DNA from: Candidatus Electrothrix gigas
GTDB taxonomy: Bacteria; Desulfobacterota; Desulfobulbia; Desulfobulbales; Desulfobulbaceae
DNA: 48,322 bases
NCBI GenBank assembly: GCA_022766165.1
Contig: QYLO01000019.1
Span: 1-48,322 of the forward strand
Reading direction: 5' to 3'
Part shown: positions 24,038-34,209 of the stretch, one piece after another
How positions within the stretch are numbered: position 1 is the stretch's first letter
Layout: every line of letters begins with the position of its first letter
Program-made: the position numbers and the translations under genes
Notes under the pieces: generated by a model
What the model saw: only the letters and a program-made list of their open reading frames with translations
The model's database searches: none
Told to the model about the DNA's origin: nothing

Positions 24038-26593
24038 ATGGTCTCAACACCTGAATGTCATCTGTGGGGAAAATTAGAAAAGACACAGCAGAAAAAACGC
24101 ATCAATCAACTGAAGAGGGCCTTTGCCTATAACCTCTTTTACAGGCTTGGAGTCACCACAAGAACTGCAACCCTTAACGACTACTATCTTGCCCTTTCCT
24201 ATACATTACGGGATCGAATGCAGCTTCTCTTTGTCAACTCTGTGGAAAACCTGCTTACAAAAAAACCTCAAATAGTCTGCTACCTCTCTGCTGAGTTTCT
24301 CACTGGCCCGCATTTGCACAACAATCTGGTCAATCTCGGGCTGTACGAAGACTTTGCCCAAGCTGCCCAGGAGAGCGGACTTGATCTCAAGGAGATTATT
24401 GATCATGAAGAAGAACCAGGTCTGGGCAATGGGGGACTTGGGCGATTGGCGGCCTGCTATCTTGACTCCCTTGCCTCCTTGCAAGTTCCGGCTATTGGTT
24501 ACGGGATTCGCTATGAATACGGCATGTTTGACCAAGAAATCGTCAACGGTTGGCAAAAAGAACTCAGTGATCGCTGGTTGCATCCTGGCAATCCTTGGGA
24601 GATCAAGAAACCTGTTATGGCCTGCGAGGTTGGCTTTGGTGGCCATTCAGAAATCTACCATACAGAAAAAGGCATTCGTCGCATTCGCTGGCGGCCTGCC
24701 CGGGTTATCACCGGCGTACCCTATGATGTCCCAGTTCCAGGATATAAGGTAAATACAGTCAATACACTGCGGCTTTGGAGTGCTGAATCACACTCTTCCT
24801 TTGATTTTGCCGACTTTAATACCGGAGATTACTACGGAGCTGTGGAAGATAAAATCCAGGCTGAAACAGTGACCAAAGTCCTGTACCCCAATGATGAACA
24901 GTTTCAGGGAAAAAAACTACGCTTAGAGCAACAGTTTTTCCTTGTCTCCTGCTCATTACAGGACATGATCCGCCTGCATCTTTTTCGCCACGAAAATCTG
25001 CTCAACTTTCATGAATACTTCCAAGGTCAGCTCAACGACACGCATCCAGCGGTTGCCGTGCCTGAACTGATGCGCCTGTTGGTTGATGTGCATCTCTATG
25101 ACTGGAATGTTTCCTGGGATATTACCAAAAAAGTCCTGAGCTATACAAATCATACCCTGTTACCAGAGGCTATGGAAAAGTGGTCTTTGGAACTGTTTGG
25201 CAGCCTGTTGCCCCGTCATTTAGAGATTATTTTTGAACTCAACCGACATTTTCTTGATGAAGTCCGCATCAGATATCCCGGTGATGATGCACGGCTGCAA
25301 CGGATGTCCGTGATTGATGAGAATGAGCCGCGTTCTCTTCGTATGGTCAACCTTGCCTGCATGGGGGCCAAGACCATTAACGGGGTTGCAGCTATGCATA
25401 CCGATCTTTTGAAAAAACATACTCTGGCAGATTGGCATGACATGTACCCAAGAAAAATTCGCAACGTGACCAATGGCGTCACCCCGCGTCGCTGGATAGC
25501 GGTCAGTAACCCACGTCTAACCCGTTTAATTACTGAGGCTATTGGTGAACAGTGGCTGACTGACCTTGATGAGTTGCGCAAACTGGAAAAGTTGGTAGAC
25601 GATGCAGCCTTTCTTGATGATTGGCGAAAGGTCAAGGAAAGGAATAAACAGGACTTTTCTGCCCTCATACAATCGCATGATAATATTAAGGTGGATTATC
25701 GCGCCCTGTTTGATGTTCAGGTCAAACGAATCCACGAGTACAAAAGACAGCTTCTCAACATCCTCCACATTATCACGCTCTATATTCAGATTAAAACAGA
25801 CCCCAACTTTACAACAACCCCACGCCTCTTTGTTTTTGGCGGCAAGGCAGCTCCGGGCTATTTTATGGCCAAACACATTATAAAACTGATCACCTCAGTG
25901 GCCAACGTAGTGAACAACGACCCAGCAGTGCGTGATCAGCTCAAAGTTTTTTTCATAGCAAATTATAATGTTAAGATAGGCCATACAGTCTACCCTATGG
26001 CTAACCTTTCCGAACAAATATCACAGGCTGGCATGGAGGCATCAGGCACAGGCAACATGAAGTTTTCCATGAACGGAGCCTTGACTATTGGCACCCTTGA
26101 TGGAGCAAATGTAGAGATCAGAGAGGAGGTTGGAGAGGAGAACTTCTTTCTTTTTGGCCTGAATGTTGAAGAGGTCATGGAACGACGAAAAGCTGGCTAC
26201 ACTCCGATAGACTATTATCATGACAATGCATCGTTGCGGGCTGTTATTGAGCTTATCAACTCTGGAATTTTCACTTCAGGCGATCGGGAACTGTTCAGAC
26301 CGATTGTTGATTCCCTGCTGTATAAAGATTCATACATGCTCTTTGCCGATTACCAGGCTTATATTGACTGTCAGGATCGAGTCAGTCGCCTCTATGCAGA
26401 TAAACAACGCTGGACCAAGATGTCTATTCTCAACACGGCCCGAATGGGAAAATTTTCTTCAGATCGCTCTGCAAAAGAGTATTGCCAAAAAGTCTGGGAT
26501 GTCCAGCCCTGTCCTGTGCAACTGAAATGGAAGGAACTGCCCGAGGATGGCGTCCTCTTTCACCCCAGAAAAAATCAAAACAACAAGGGGTAA
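24038..26593 (+). CDS. glgP: Glycogen/maltodextrin phosphorylase
   Basis: A PLP-dependent GT35 enzyme that releases glucose-1-phosphate from alpha-1,4-glucans. At 851 aa it is the usual length. The PLP site is intact in EASGTGNMKFSMNGALTIGTLDGANVEI, with Lys675 as Schiff-base lysine. Other conserved blocks are GNGGLGRLAACYLDS, YGIRYEYGMF, NDTHPAVAVPELMR, NVTNGVTPRRW and KRIHEYKRQLLN. The N-terminal region is that of the large GlgP/MalP type, not the short AgpA type. No Shine-Dalgarno precedes the ATG. It suggests the organism stores glycogen. It converges on the prenyl synthetase gene with 9 bp between the stop codons. Confidence 0.96.
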   Translation: MVSTPECHLWGKLEKTQQKKRINQLKRAFAYNLFYRLGVTTRTATLNDYYLALSYTLRDRMQLLFVNSVENLLTKKPQIVCYLSAEFLTGPHLHNNLVNLGLYEDFAQAAQESGLDLKEIIDHEEEPGLGNGGLGRLAACYLDSLASLQVPAIGYGIRYEYGMFDQEIVNGWQKELSDRWLHPGNPWEIKKPVMACEVGFGGHSEIYHTEKGIRRIRWRPARVITGVPYDVPVPGYKVNTVNTLRLWSAESHSSFDFADFNTGDYYGAVEDKIQAETVTKVLYPNDEQFQGKKLRLEQQFFLVSCSLQDMIRLHLFRHENLLNFHEYFQGQLNDTHPAVAVPELMRLLVDVHLYDWNVSWDITKKVLSYTNHTLLPEAMEKWSLELFGSLLPRHLEIIFELNRHFLDEVRIRYPGDDARLQRMSVIDENEPRSLRMVNLACMGAKTINGVAAMHTDLLKKHTLADWHDMYPRKIRNVTNGVTPRRWIAVSNPRLTRLITEAIGEQWLTDLDELRKLEKLVDDAAFLDDWRKVKERNKQDFSALIQSHDNIKVDYRALFDVQVKRIHEYKRQLLNILHIITLYIQIKTDPNFTTTPRLFVFGGKAAPGYFMAKHIIKLITSVANVVNNDPAVRDQLKVFFIANYNVKIGHTVYPMANLSEQISQAGMEASGTGNMKFSMNGALTIGTLDGANVEIREEVGEENFFLFGLNVEEVMERRKAGYTPIDYYHDNASLRAVIELINSGIFTSGDRELFRPIVDSLLYKDSYMLFADYQAYIDCQDRVSRLYADKQRWTKMSILNTARMGKFSSDRSAKEYCQKVWDVQPCPVQLKWKELPEDGVLFHPRKNQNNKG

Positions 26594-26602
26594 GTTCAGC
26601 GA

Positions 26603-27655
26603 TCAGCGATCTCGGCGTAAGATATAGTAGGCCAGTTGCTCTAAAATCATCAGGCTTTCTTGCTGCATCCTTGTCGCACTCTGCGTTTTCTTTTTAAAAC
26701 AGGATAAGGCAGCAAGTCCCTGTTCAACCTCCAGACAGGCTCTTTGCTGGGAAAACGTAAAGCTCTCGGCAGCGTGCATGAGTTGACGAGCCATCCCGCA
26801 CCCGTCCTTGTCTCTGGGGGTACGCTCTAACGCCTGAACCAGTACCGCCCTTTGGTCACCCGCAGTATGGGCAAGAACGTGAATCAAGGGCAGGGTCATC
26901 TTTCCCTCAATAAAGTCGTTGCCCACCATCTTCCCAGTGGCCTGTTCATCCCCAAGATAATCAAGCAAATCATCGACAATCTGAAAGGCTATGCCTATTT
27001 TTTCTCCATACTGGGCCAAGGCATGTTGTTGCTCACAATCGGCATGTCCAAACAGGGCTGCTATTGCACAGGTTGAGCGAATCAAACCGGCTGTTTTACG
27101 AAGCACAACAGAAAAATACTGCTCTTCTGTCACGGCTGGGTCTGCTGCATAACGCAACTGCAGAAACTCTCCATCCACCATAGCCCGGGTTGCATGACAC
27201 ACTGTATCCAATCCTTCCTGACCAGCCAAGCTGCCAATAAGGTGCATTGAACGGGCATGCAGCCAATCACCGGTCAGAATGGCTGCTGTCATTCCGTACT
27301 TTTTAATCAGAGACGCCTTTCCTCGTCGATTTTCAGCATGATCAATCACATCATCATGAATCAAAGATCCGGCATGAAGGTATTCAAAAGCTGCTGCTAA
27401 CAGATACAGTTTATCATCGTCCCGACCACAGAGTCTGGAGCTGAGAATTGCCAAAACAGGACGCAATCGTTTACCGCCTTGCAAGAGGGCATAGTGCAGA
27501 GCTTCTCGTAACATTTTGTCCTGACCAGATAAACTTGACTCCAAATCAAGCCGCATAGCCTCTTCTGTTCGTGCCGCTTGCTGCTGTATAAACGCAAGGA
27601 GAAAGGCTGTATCAAAATAAGCCGAAGCTCTCTTTTTTTCTTTCACAATATTCAA
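26603..27655 (-). CDS. Polyprenyl diphosphate synthase
   Basis: A trans-isoprenyl diphosphate synthase (350 aa) for the side chain of quinones, IspB-like. It shows GGKRLRP, the first Asp-rich motif HDDVIDHAENRRG, the KTAGLIR block and the second Asp-rich motif VDDLLDYLGD with downstream KMTLPLI. The bulky residues before the first DDxxD (FEYLHAGSLI) fit a medium- to long-chain product. The start is uncertain: TTG at 27655 or GTG at 27646, neither with a Shine-Dalgarno. It has no functional link to its neighbours. Confidence 0.92.
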   Translation of the reverse strand: MNIVKEKKRASAYFDTAFLLAFIQQQAARTEEAMRLDLESSLSGQDKMLREALHYALLQGGKRLRPVLAILSSRLCGRDDDKLYLLAAAFEYLHAGSLIHDDVIDHAENRRGKASLIKKYGMTAAILTGDWLHARSMHLIGSLAGQEGLDTVCHATRAMVDGEFLQLRYAADPAVTEEQYFSVVLRKTAGLIRSTCAIAALFGHADCEQQHALAQYGEKIGIAFQIVDDLLDYLGDEQATGKMVGNDFIEGKMTLPLIHVLAHTAGDQRAVLVQALERTPRDKDGCGMARQLMHAAESFTFSQQRACLEVEQGLAALSCFKKKTQSATRMQQESLMILEQLAYYILRRDR

Positions 27656-28035
27656 TTTTTTATCTTAAAAAAGGGACAACTGCGCATTATGCAATAATGC
27701 AAGCAACTACAGGTAACTAGACAATCAACTACAACCGCACATCAGATTAATCCAAGTTAGTTCAAATTAATCAACCGGCAGATTGTTTTTCTGCTCAATC
27801 TTTACCTCAATCTTTACCACGGAGTATCCTGTGGAGCAATCTGAGATTTTTCTTTGGCTCTCCTTTGATTCTCCCTTGATTTGCTCTCCATTTCTTTTTC
27901 AGGGCAAAGAGATGTGTTTTACGGTATAAACAGAAAAGGACTTCTTTTTTTATAAATGCCCATCCTGCACGTAAAGAAGCAGGTTCAACGGGAGTAATTG
28001 GAGTAACTGACTTAAGCCTATAAGCCGAATCAATC
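27656..28035. other. Intergenic region with a 12-bp tandem repeat
   Basis: Divergent promoter region of the prenyl synthase and sensor kinase genes. It contains ctcaatctttac twice in tandem (27794-27805, 27806-27817). No gene or clear promoter was identified. Confidence 0.4.
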
Positions 28036-29865
28036 ATGTCCGATATTCAACCTACACTGCCGGCTCTTTCTCTCAATAAGAATGATTTGCTTGAAGATGA
28101 TGAAGTTATCCTTGTTGTTGACGACTATCAAATAATTATTACCCTTCTTCAGGATTTCCTTCAACAGAAAGGACTGACAAGCCAGGCTGCTGGCTCTGTA
28201 AAAAGAACCAGAGAGATCATCAAAAGAATGCCAGTTGCACTTGTTCTTCTGGATATTAATCTGCCTGATGGCAATGGGATAGACCTGATATCTGAAATAA
28301 AAAAAGCAAGTCCAACAACCGCCATAATAATGCTTTCAGGGGTCACGGATATTCACACGGCCCTCAAGTGTCTTCGACACGGTGCAGATGACTATCTGAC
28401 CAAACCTGTCCAGCTCACGATCTTTTGGGAAACCGTCCGAAAAATACTCGAAAATAGACGATTACAGATCAATAACCGGCGGTATCAGGAGCAGCTTGAG
28501 CAGGCAAATTTTCGGATTCAACTCCTTCACGAGTTGGCTATGAAGATGAATACAGCCTATCTCAGCATGACTGCGCTGGAGGAAATTCTTCAAGCGATTC
28601 TCGTTGGTATTACCGCTGAAGAGGGACTAAAATTCAATCGCGCCTTTTTGGCCTTATTTGATGCAACAGGGGAAGTCCTTGAGGGCAGGTTGGCTGTTGG
28701 CCCGGGATGTCGTGAAGATGCGGTTCGTATTTGGCAGGAGATGAACAGTAGAGACCTGAAGTTCCGTGACATTATCGACTCTATTAAGGATCATGATTTT
28801 CAAGAAGACAGCGAAGTCAATAAAATCGTTCGGGCCTTACGCATCACCTCAGATAATACAGAACATCTGTTGATTCGAGCTGCAATGGAGCGTACAACAA
28901 TCAATGTTTGCCACGGTCACTGTGATATCAAGGTTCCGGTTCCGATTGACCTCATGGGCCTGCTGCAAGAGGACAGCTTTGTGGTTGTTCCCCTGTACTC
29001 TTCAAGCCGATCACTGGGTGTGATTATTGCGGATCATTTTGTGACAGAAAAAAAGATTGATTCCCCACTCATCCATGCCCTTGAGAGCTTTGCCAGCCAG
29101 GCAAGTCTTGCCATTGAACACAGTCGTCTCTATACAGATATGGAAAAAAAGATCAAACAACTTGAATTGGTTACTCATGAGCTTGAGGAGAATAAAGACC
29201 TGCTCGTTGAATCAGAACGCTATTCCGCCTTGGGACAAGTTACAGCCCAACTTGCCCATAATATTCGTAATCCAATCACCTCAATCGGTGGTACAGCGCG
29301 ATTACTCAGTCGTAAAACAACCGATCCACAGCAGCTCAAATTTTTGGATATGATGGCTATGGAGGTTGCACGTATCGAACAAACCTTGGAAGATCTTTTT
29401 AACTTTGTTGATACCACACCTGTCAAAAAAGAACGTACCCTTCTCTATCCGCTCATTATTAAGACGCTGATGCTTTTTTATCATAATATGGAGAGACAAA
29501 ACATCACCTACCAAGCGCATGTTCCAGAACAACTGACATCTGAGATTGATCCCGAGCAGATGCGTAAAGTGCTTGTCCATCTGGTCCGTAATGCAATTGA
29601 GGCAATGGAGAATGGGGGTGAACTCGAAGTAAAGGTAACCACAGAAAAGGAATATATCCAGATTGCTGTTCGGGACAGTGGAATGGGAATTGCTGCTGCG
29701 GATCTCCAAAAGGTTTCAGATCCCTTTTACACGACCAAGGTCGCTGGCACAGGAATAGGCTTGGCTTTAGTGGAACGTATTGTGAAAGATCATCAAGGAA
29801 AATTGGATATTCACTGCCGCAATCAAGGTGGTACAGAGTTTATAGTTGCGCTTCCACTCTCCTGA
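28036..29865 (+). CDS. Receiver-GAF histidine kinase
   Basis: A 609-aa soluble hybrid with the receiver at the N-terminus. REC spans about 26-140, with acidic pocket VVDDY, phosphoacceptor Asp73 in LLDINLPDG, and Lys in LTKP. A GAF-like sensor domain follows at about 160-370 (VVPLYSSSRSLGVIIADH). A short coiled coil leads to HisKA with His408 in AHNIRNPITSI, then HATPase_c with N-box VRNAIEAM, G1 DSGMGI and G2 GTGIGLALV. No membrane segment, so the cue is cytosolic or arrives by phosphotransfer to the REC. No separate regulator gene lies adjacent. The family is common in deltaproteobacteria. Confidence 0.93.
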   Translation: MSDIQPTLPALSLNKNDLLEDDEVILVVDDYQIIITLLQDFLQQKGLTSQAAGSVKRTREIIKRMPVALVLLDINLPDGNGIDLISEIKKASPTTAIIMLSGVTDIHTALKCLRHGADDYLTKPVQLTIFWETVRKILENRRLQINNRRYQEQLEQANFRIQLLHELAMKMNTAYLSMTALEEILQAILVGITAEEGLKFNRAFLALFDATGEVLEGRLAVGPGCREDAVRIWQEMNSRDLKFRDIIDSIKDHDFQEDSEVNKIVRALRITSDNTEHLLIRAAMERTTINVCHGHCDIKVPVPIDLMGLLQEDSFVVVPLYSSSRSLGVIIADHFVTEKKIDSPLIHALESFASQASLAIEHSRLYTDMEKKIKQLELVTHELEENKDLLVESERYSALGQVTAQLAHNIRNPITSIGGTARLLSRKTTDPQQLKFLDMMAMEVARIEQTLEDLFNFVDTTPVKKERTLLYPLIIKTLMLFYHNMERQNITYQAHVPEQLTSEIDPEQMRKVLVHLVRNAIEAMENGGELEVKVTTEKEYIQIAVRDSGMGIAAADLQKVSDPFYTTKVAGTGIGLALVERIVKDHQGKLDIHCRNQGGTEFIVALPLS

Positions 29866-29870
29866 GTTTG

Positions 29871-29899
29871 AAAAAACGAGCCCTATAACAGGACTCGTT
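29871..29899 (-). terminator. Terminator downstream of the porin gene
   Basis: AACGAG (29875-29880) and CTCGTT (29894-29899) pair, extended by CC/GG around a C-A mismatch with a TATAACA loop. On the minus strand six Ts follow. It lies about 60 bp past the porin stop and just behind the plus-strand kinase gene. Confidence 0.75.
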
Positions 29900-29958
29900 C
29901 TATCCAACAGAGGGGCGTTTTACATTTTTTCACCCCAAAAAAGGCCCTTGTAGAATCT

Positions 29959-31218
29959 TTAAAATTCAATATTCATACGCAGAACGTGACCAATGTATGC
30001 ATCTTCTAATACATCAGGTGCGCCGTCATTATAGGTTGGGGCCAAGTAACCAAGTTTATACTCAAAGCTGGTGCTGTCAGAAAGTGCATAGTTGAAGATA
30101 CCAGACACCTCAACTGCGCTGTCAAGCTCTCCCTGTGCTACAGTGTCGTTATCATAATCATAGGAGGCATAGAGTAGATTTCCCTGTGCGCTGAAACGAT
30201 CACTGATGTCGTGCTTAAAGACCAAGGCTCCAAACATCAGATCGCCATCCTTCTCTCTAGCTACTATATCTCCATATCTATCTCTATCTGCTCTATTACC
30301 TACATCTACAACGGTCGTTGTCTCGTTACCGCCCACCATAACGAAACCAAAGTCACGCCATGCCATGAAGCCATTCTGCGTCATACCGGCAATAATAGTA
30401 GGAGTAAATCCAGGCATATTCAAGGAAGCCTGCACGTATCCACCAATTCCATCATCATCAGTCCCTTGAACATCAGCAGCCTTGTATGATACTTCTGCTG
30501 TAAGAGCAATGTTGCCAGCCATACCAGAAACATTTACAGAGCCTTCAAAACCGGAACGGTCTTGCGCCACTGTTCTTGCATCGTCGTTGTAACGAAAAAA
30601 CCCTTTTGCCGTCCAATCATTGTCAAATGTGATAACTGGAATAATACCGTACTGCATAAAATCATTATCATCCCAGTTGTCAAGATCACTTTCATCTTCA
30701 CTTACCACACCAAGCCATGGAACCAGCTTGAGGTTGCCACTCTTATAAATCAACTGAATACGAGTTGGGCGAATCTCCCCAGCATAGAACGGGCTAAAAC
30801 TCAAAGGTAATCGCCCAGCTTTTATGGTGAAGTTTTTGGACAGAGGCACCTGCATATAGGCATAGTCTGTTGACACACCGAGTTGATTGTCTCCACTCTT
30901 GTCCCATATAGGATCATCATTAAACCCCTGATCATCAAAATACAGGCGTGCATGAATGGATGCCCCACCTAGGGCAACAGCATCAAAATTTAAACCAACA
31001 CGGGTTGCAAAAAAATCATTGTAGCCGTTTGCCTCACCGATGTTGTTGACAGTACGTCGTTCATAATCTATCCCGCCTGCATAGTAAAGAGTAGCATCAC
31101 CACTAATACTGACGCCAGTTGCGTCTCCAGAATCACTTCCTGAATTTCCAGCAAATGCAACTGGAACTGTAGAACCAGCTAACATTAATGCTGCACCGGC
31201 AACAAGTACTTTCTTCAT
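29959..31218 (-). CDS. Outer-membrane porin-like beta-barrel
   Basis: 419 aa with a signal peptide (MKKVLVAGAALMLAGSTVPVAFA). The mature protein alternates polar and apolar residues in strands rich in Tyr, Asp and Gly and ends in Phe (RMNIEF), the usual C-terminal signature for outer-membrane insertion. The central KAGRLPLSFSPFYAGEIRPT resembles porin constriction-loop regions. Start choice: AAAGGAG touches an ATG at 31224, but is 6 nt from the ATG at 31218. It has its own terminator and long flanking non-coding regions. Acidic loops suggest cation preference (inference). The substrate is unknown. Confidence 0.85.
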   Translation of the reverse strand: MKKVLVAGAALMLAGSTVPVAFAGNSGSDSGDATGVSISGDATLYYAGGIDYERRTVNNIGEANGYNDFFATRVGLNFDAVALGGASIHARLYFDDQGFNDDPIWDKSGDNQLGVSTDYAYMQVPLSKNFTIKAGRLPLSFSPFYAGEIRPTRIQLIYKSGNLKLVPWLGVVSEDESDLDNWDDNDFMQYGIIPVITFDNDWTAKGFFRYNDDARTVAQDRSGFEGSVNVSGMAGNIALTAEVSYKAADVQGTDDDGIGGYVQASLNMPGFTPTIIAGMTQNGFMAWRDFGFVMVGGNETTTVVDVGNRADRDRYGDIVAREKDGDLMFGALVFKHDISDRFSAQGNLLYASYDYDNDTVAQGELDSAVEVSGIFNYALSDSTSFEYKLGYLAPTYNDGAPDVLEDAYIGHVLRMNIEF

Positions 31219-31786
31219 ATCCATCTCCTTTGACTTTTTGTAAAGAGGCTTTTGGCTTTGGTGTTATGCAATGTCTTCACTTTTGTTCAATGTACAACAA
31301 TACCTTAACGTGAAGCACTGGTAACTCCGTGGAGTGACCCAGCCGAACTTCCGTCTCTTTTCGTTCTTCCATCTCGTTTGTCACTTATTCTCTTCTTGTT
31401 CTTCATCCTCAGAGAGAGGATAGGTACTGATGTATGTACTGATGTACTCAACTTCTCACCAATACTTTTACTACAGATTCAAAATATGATACTTTTGAAA
31501 TACAGTCAAGAATATTTTATAGCAGTACAATTTTTTGATATGTCTTTTTCCCTGCTTATAAAGGGAATCTACAAGAGATAAACCGCACTCTAATATTTTG
31601 ATATAAGACAAGAAACAACAGAATAAACAGCACCCCCCTGCCCATACTAAACGCATACCAAGCGCACGTATCCCCAAAAGATCAAAACACAACCAACCTA
31701 AGAAATGTCTTTCATACAGCTATGTTGCAATTAAAGTTGCAATGAAGTTATCATTAAAAATGAAAAATCATGCAGGTAAAAAAAAA
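31219..31786. other. Intergenic region of about 570 bp upstream of the porin gene
   Basis: I see no gene I would defend. Short ORFs at 31378-31581 (plus) and 31471-31692 (minus) overlap each other, have Cys/Phe-rich odd compositions and no Shine-Dalgarno. The porin promoter should lie near 31240-31320; TTGAAC with ATAACA at 17-bp spacing is a weak candidate there. Confidence 0.3.
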
Positions 31787-34036
31787 TTATCCAAGCACTT
31801 GCTGCAGGGCTTCCTGCTCCATTGGCGTATCAAAAACAAGATGAAGCTTGTATTCATTCCTCTCCTCTTGAACCGGATTGATAGATAACACTAATCCGTA
31901 GACATTCAACTCTGGTGGCTTGCCAGCAACAGGAATAGAGATATGCAGCTTGCGACCAAATAACACCCGAATATGTTTTTTCTGGGAAAGATGGAACTTC
32001 ATAGCAAGACCGCCCTGCGAAATATCTGAAAGCCGCCCTCGAAAACGCTGCCCCATAGAGTTTCCCTGATTGTTGATCAACTGAAACTCAACCTTACGGG
32101 CAAGCTGATATCGTTCAAAAGCCCTCCGATTAAGCCCTTTGCGCAAAAATAAATCCTGCACATCATTCGAGCGGTTGTAAAATGCCCGCAGTTTTTCTTC
32201 AAGACCAGGAAACGCCTCCTGCCAACGGACAAAGCTTGAGCGTTTCAGAATAGAAATTTTACTTTCAGTCTGCGCTGTCATGCTGATGGTCCAGACTGAG
32301 GCATTAAAAAAGTTTTCTCCGGCAAGATCACCACCAGAAAGATTTTTTACATACACTCTGCGGCCTGCCTTTTGATAAAAGGTTTTGATCATCCCGTGGT
32401 TGATAAAAAACAGCTCATCATTCTTATCCCCCTGATTAACCAACACCTCATCTGGCTGTAAATCTTGATTCTCCAACTCATGATAGATAGCACTAAACTC
32501 CTCAGCAGTCAGTTCTCGCAAAAGGTTAGACCATATCTCCAAATAGCCACGAACCTGCACCCCGTTCTTTTCCTGCTCAATCAGCTCAGTGGCCTGAATT
32601 ATCTCGGTAAGGGCGTTGGGATTAATCTCATTAAAGCGTTCTTTCAGTCGTTCGGCATTATAAAAGTCTTTTTTATGAACACATTCAACAATCAAGTCAA
32701 AAAGCTGGGAAGTGGCCCTTGCCTGGTCGCCTGACATGGCAATCTGCACAATATTGGTTTCCCGAGCAGCAACAGGATTATTCTTTAACGGAACACTCAG
32801 GGTATTGGCTGTGTTTCGATGCGCCTTATACTTTCCACCGTGATTAATATACTGGATCGCCTGTTCAGCCGCCTGTACCAGTTTTTCACTTGCTCCCCTG
32901 CCCTCTTTGTCAGAATCAGCATGATCAGCAATAATCTTTTTCAGGGTCGGTATGGCCTTGACCGAGCCAATCTTACCCAAGGTCTTGCAAATAGTGATAC
33001 GTAGCTGATACCCGGCTTTTGTTTGGGTGTGTACAGACCGATCCAAGAGATCTGCCAAAGGCGCAACCAGACTACTGTCAGGAATATCACCGAGCAGGGC
33101 TACAACCGGTTCTTTCAGTTGTTTGGGAACAGAGCGTAATGCTTTGAGAAAAAAGTCTTTTTTATCCTTACTTTCAATTTTGCTGGCAGCGCGTAACACT
33201 TCACCCTTGACTCGCAGATCATCATGACTCAACAGGGCTGTGACATCTGCAAAGCAGGATGAAGTCCCGATTTCACCCAGCATCTTGATACTGTTTCTGA
33301 GTAAATACCAGTCTCTTGTTCGATGCAGCAAGGCACCTAGGCTCTTTTCCGCTTTTTGGCCGATTTGTTCAAAAAGTTTCAGCAGAGCATCAGGTTTGCC
33401 TCGGCTCTGCTGAAGACTTTGCGGGTCAATAAGAAACTCTGCTGCTCTTTCGCCAAAAAGCACAAGTAAACGCCCGGCATCCTCTCCTTTATGTATATCG
33501 TAAAGATATTCTATCAGCAATAACTCCATCAGGGGTCTGGTGGCCAAGTCATTCACAAGCTGTTTGGCCTGGGTACAGATATCCTCACTTGCGTTCTGTA
33601 AGGCATCAGGCCCACTAAAAATCAACAGGGCCTTACGAGCCGGCGCATACTGTCCTATCTCTATTTGGTAAGCGGCAAAGATGGAGAGGGCTGTAATGAT
33701 TTGCCAGACAACATCATCATCCTCAGCAGCAAGCGCCAGAGCCTGGGCAACCGCTGGCAAGAGTTTTTCCATCCGTTGCCATTCACGATGGGCTATCAGG
33801 AGTTCTAAACAGTCGGTCAGGTGACTGATTGCCTCAGTTTGTCTCTTTGTCTTTTTTCCATGCAGCCAAGATGTTAACTGATCCAGCAAAATATTGGCTT
33901 GCCGGTCTTTTTTTTCCACAATGAGCTCAGAAAGCGTTTGGGAAAACGTGTTGTCCATGCTGCCGGATTCGGCCTGTTGACTCACCGAAGTCTGAGTGTC
34001 GATCTGGTTATCGATCTGGTCTTGGGAGGTCTTCAT
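31787..34036 (-). CDS. HEAT-repeat, cyclic-nucleotide-binding-like and PilZ domain protein
   Basis: A 749-aa cytosolic protein combining three modules. About 60-420 is helical, with HEAT-like repeats (DVTALLSHDDLRVKGEVLRAASKI; PLADLLDRSV). About 510-620 is a Crp-type cNMP-binding fold (DEVLVNQGDKNDELFFINHGMIKTFYQ, GGDLAGENFF). The C-terminal 120 residues are a PilZ domain with the c-di-GMP motifs RRAFERYQLARK and SDISQGG. It could join a nucleotide signal to c-di-GMP output. A TTG at 34066 opens the frame, but the ATG at 34036 has AAAGGA upstream and is preferred. A diguanylate cyclase is encoded at 43619. Confidence 0.87.
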   Translation of the reverse strand: MKTSQDQIDNQIDTQTSVSQQAESGSMDNTFSQTLSELIVEKKDRQANILLDQLTSWLHGKKTKRQTEAISHLTDCLELLIAHREWQRMEKLLPAVAQALALAAEDDDVVWQIITALSIFAAYQIEIGQYAPARKALLIFSGPDALQNASEDICTQAKQLVNDLATRPLMELLLIEYLYDIHKGEDAGRLLVLFGERAAEFLIDPQSLQQSRGKPDALLKLFEQIGQKAEKSLGALLHRTRDWYLLRNSIKMLGEIGTSSCFADVTALLSHDDLRVKGEVLRAASKIESKDKKDFFLKALRSVPKQLKEPVVALLGDIPDSSLVAPLADLLDRSVHTQTKAGYQLRITICKTLGKIGSVKAIPTLKKIIADHADSDKEGRGASEKLVQAAEQAIQYINHGGKYKAHRNTANTLSVPLKNNPVAARETNIVQIAMSGDQARATSQLFDLIVECVHKKDFYNAERLKERFNEINPNALTEIIQATELIEQEKNGVQVRGYLEIWSNLLRELTAEEFSAIYHELENQDLQPDEVLVNQGDKNDELFFINHGMIKTFYQKAGRRVYVKNLSGGDLAGENFFNASVWTISMTAQTESKISILKRSSFVRWQEAFPGLEEKLRAFYNRSNDVQDLFLRKGLNRRAFERYQLARKVEFQLINNQGNSMGQRFRGRLSDISQGGLAMKFHLSQKKHIRVLFGRKLHISIPVAGKPPELNVYGLVLSINPVQEERNEYKLHLVFDTPMEQEALQQVLG

Positions 34037-34051
34037 AGGGGTTATATTTCC

Positions 34052-34067
34052 TTTGCTGCACAGCAAA
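34052..34067 (-). promoter_or_regulatory. Inverted repeat next to the ribosome binding site of the PilZ gene
   Basis: TTTGCTG-ca-CAGCAAA is a perfect 7-bp dyad just upstream of the start at 34036. In the mRNA its 3' arm shares bases with the AAAGGA Shine-Dalgarno, so folding could limit translation, or the DNA dyad could bind a regulator. Confidence 0.35.
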
Positions 34068-34209
34068 ATTTTTTAGCCGGGATACCCTTTGGTCATTTGG
34101 TCATACATCACATCACGGAGCCACAAAAAACAGCACCTTCTTTTATCTGATTCTTAATCTCATTTTTGTACAGTAAAAAAAGATGAATATCCTATGTATA
34201 AATATACCA

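Noticed and set aside
27807..28037. 76-aa minus-strand ORF upstream of the sensor kinase
   Set aside because: Lies across the promoter region, overlaps the kinase start and has no ribosome binding site or recognisable features.
31378..31692. Small overlapping ORFs on both strands upstream of the porin gene
   Set aside because: No ribosome binding site, mutually overlapping, Cys/Phe-rich composition unlike a real protein.
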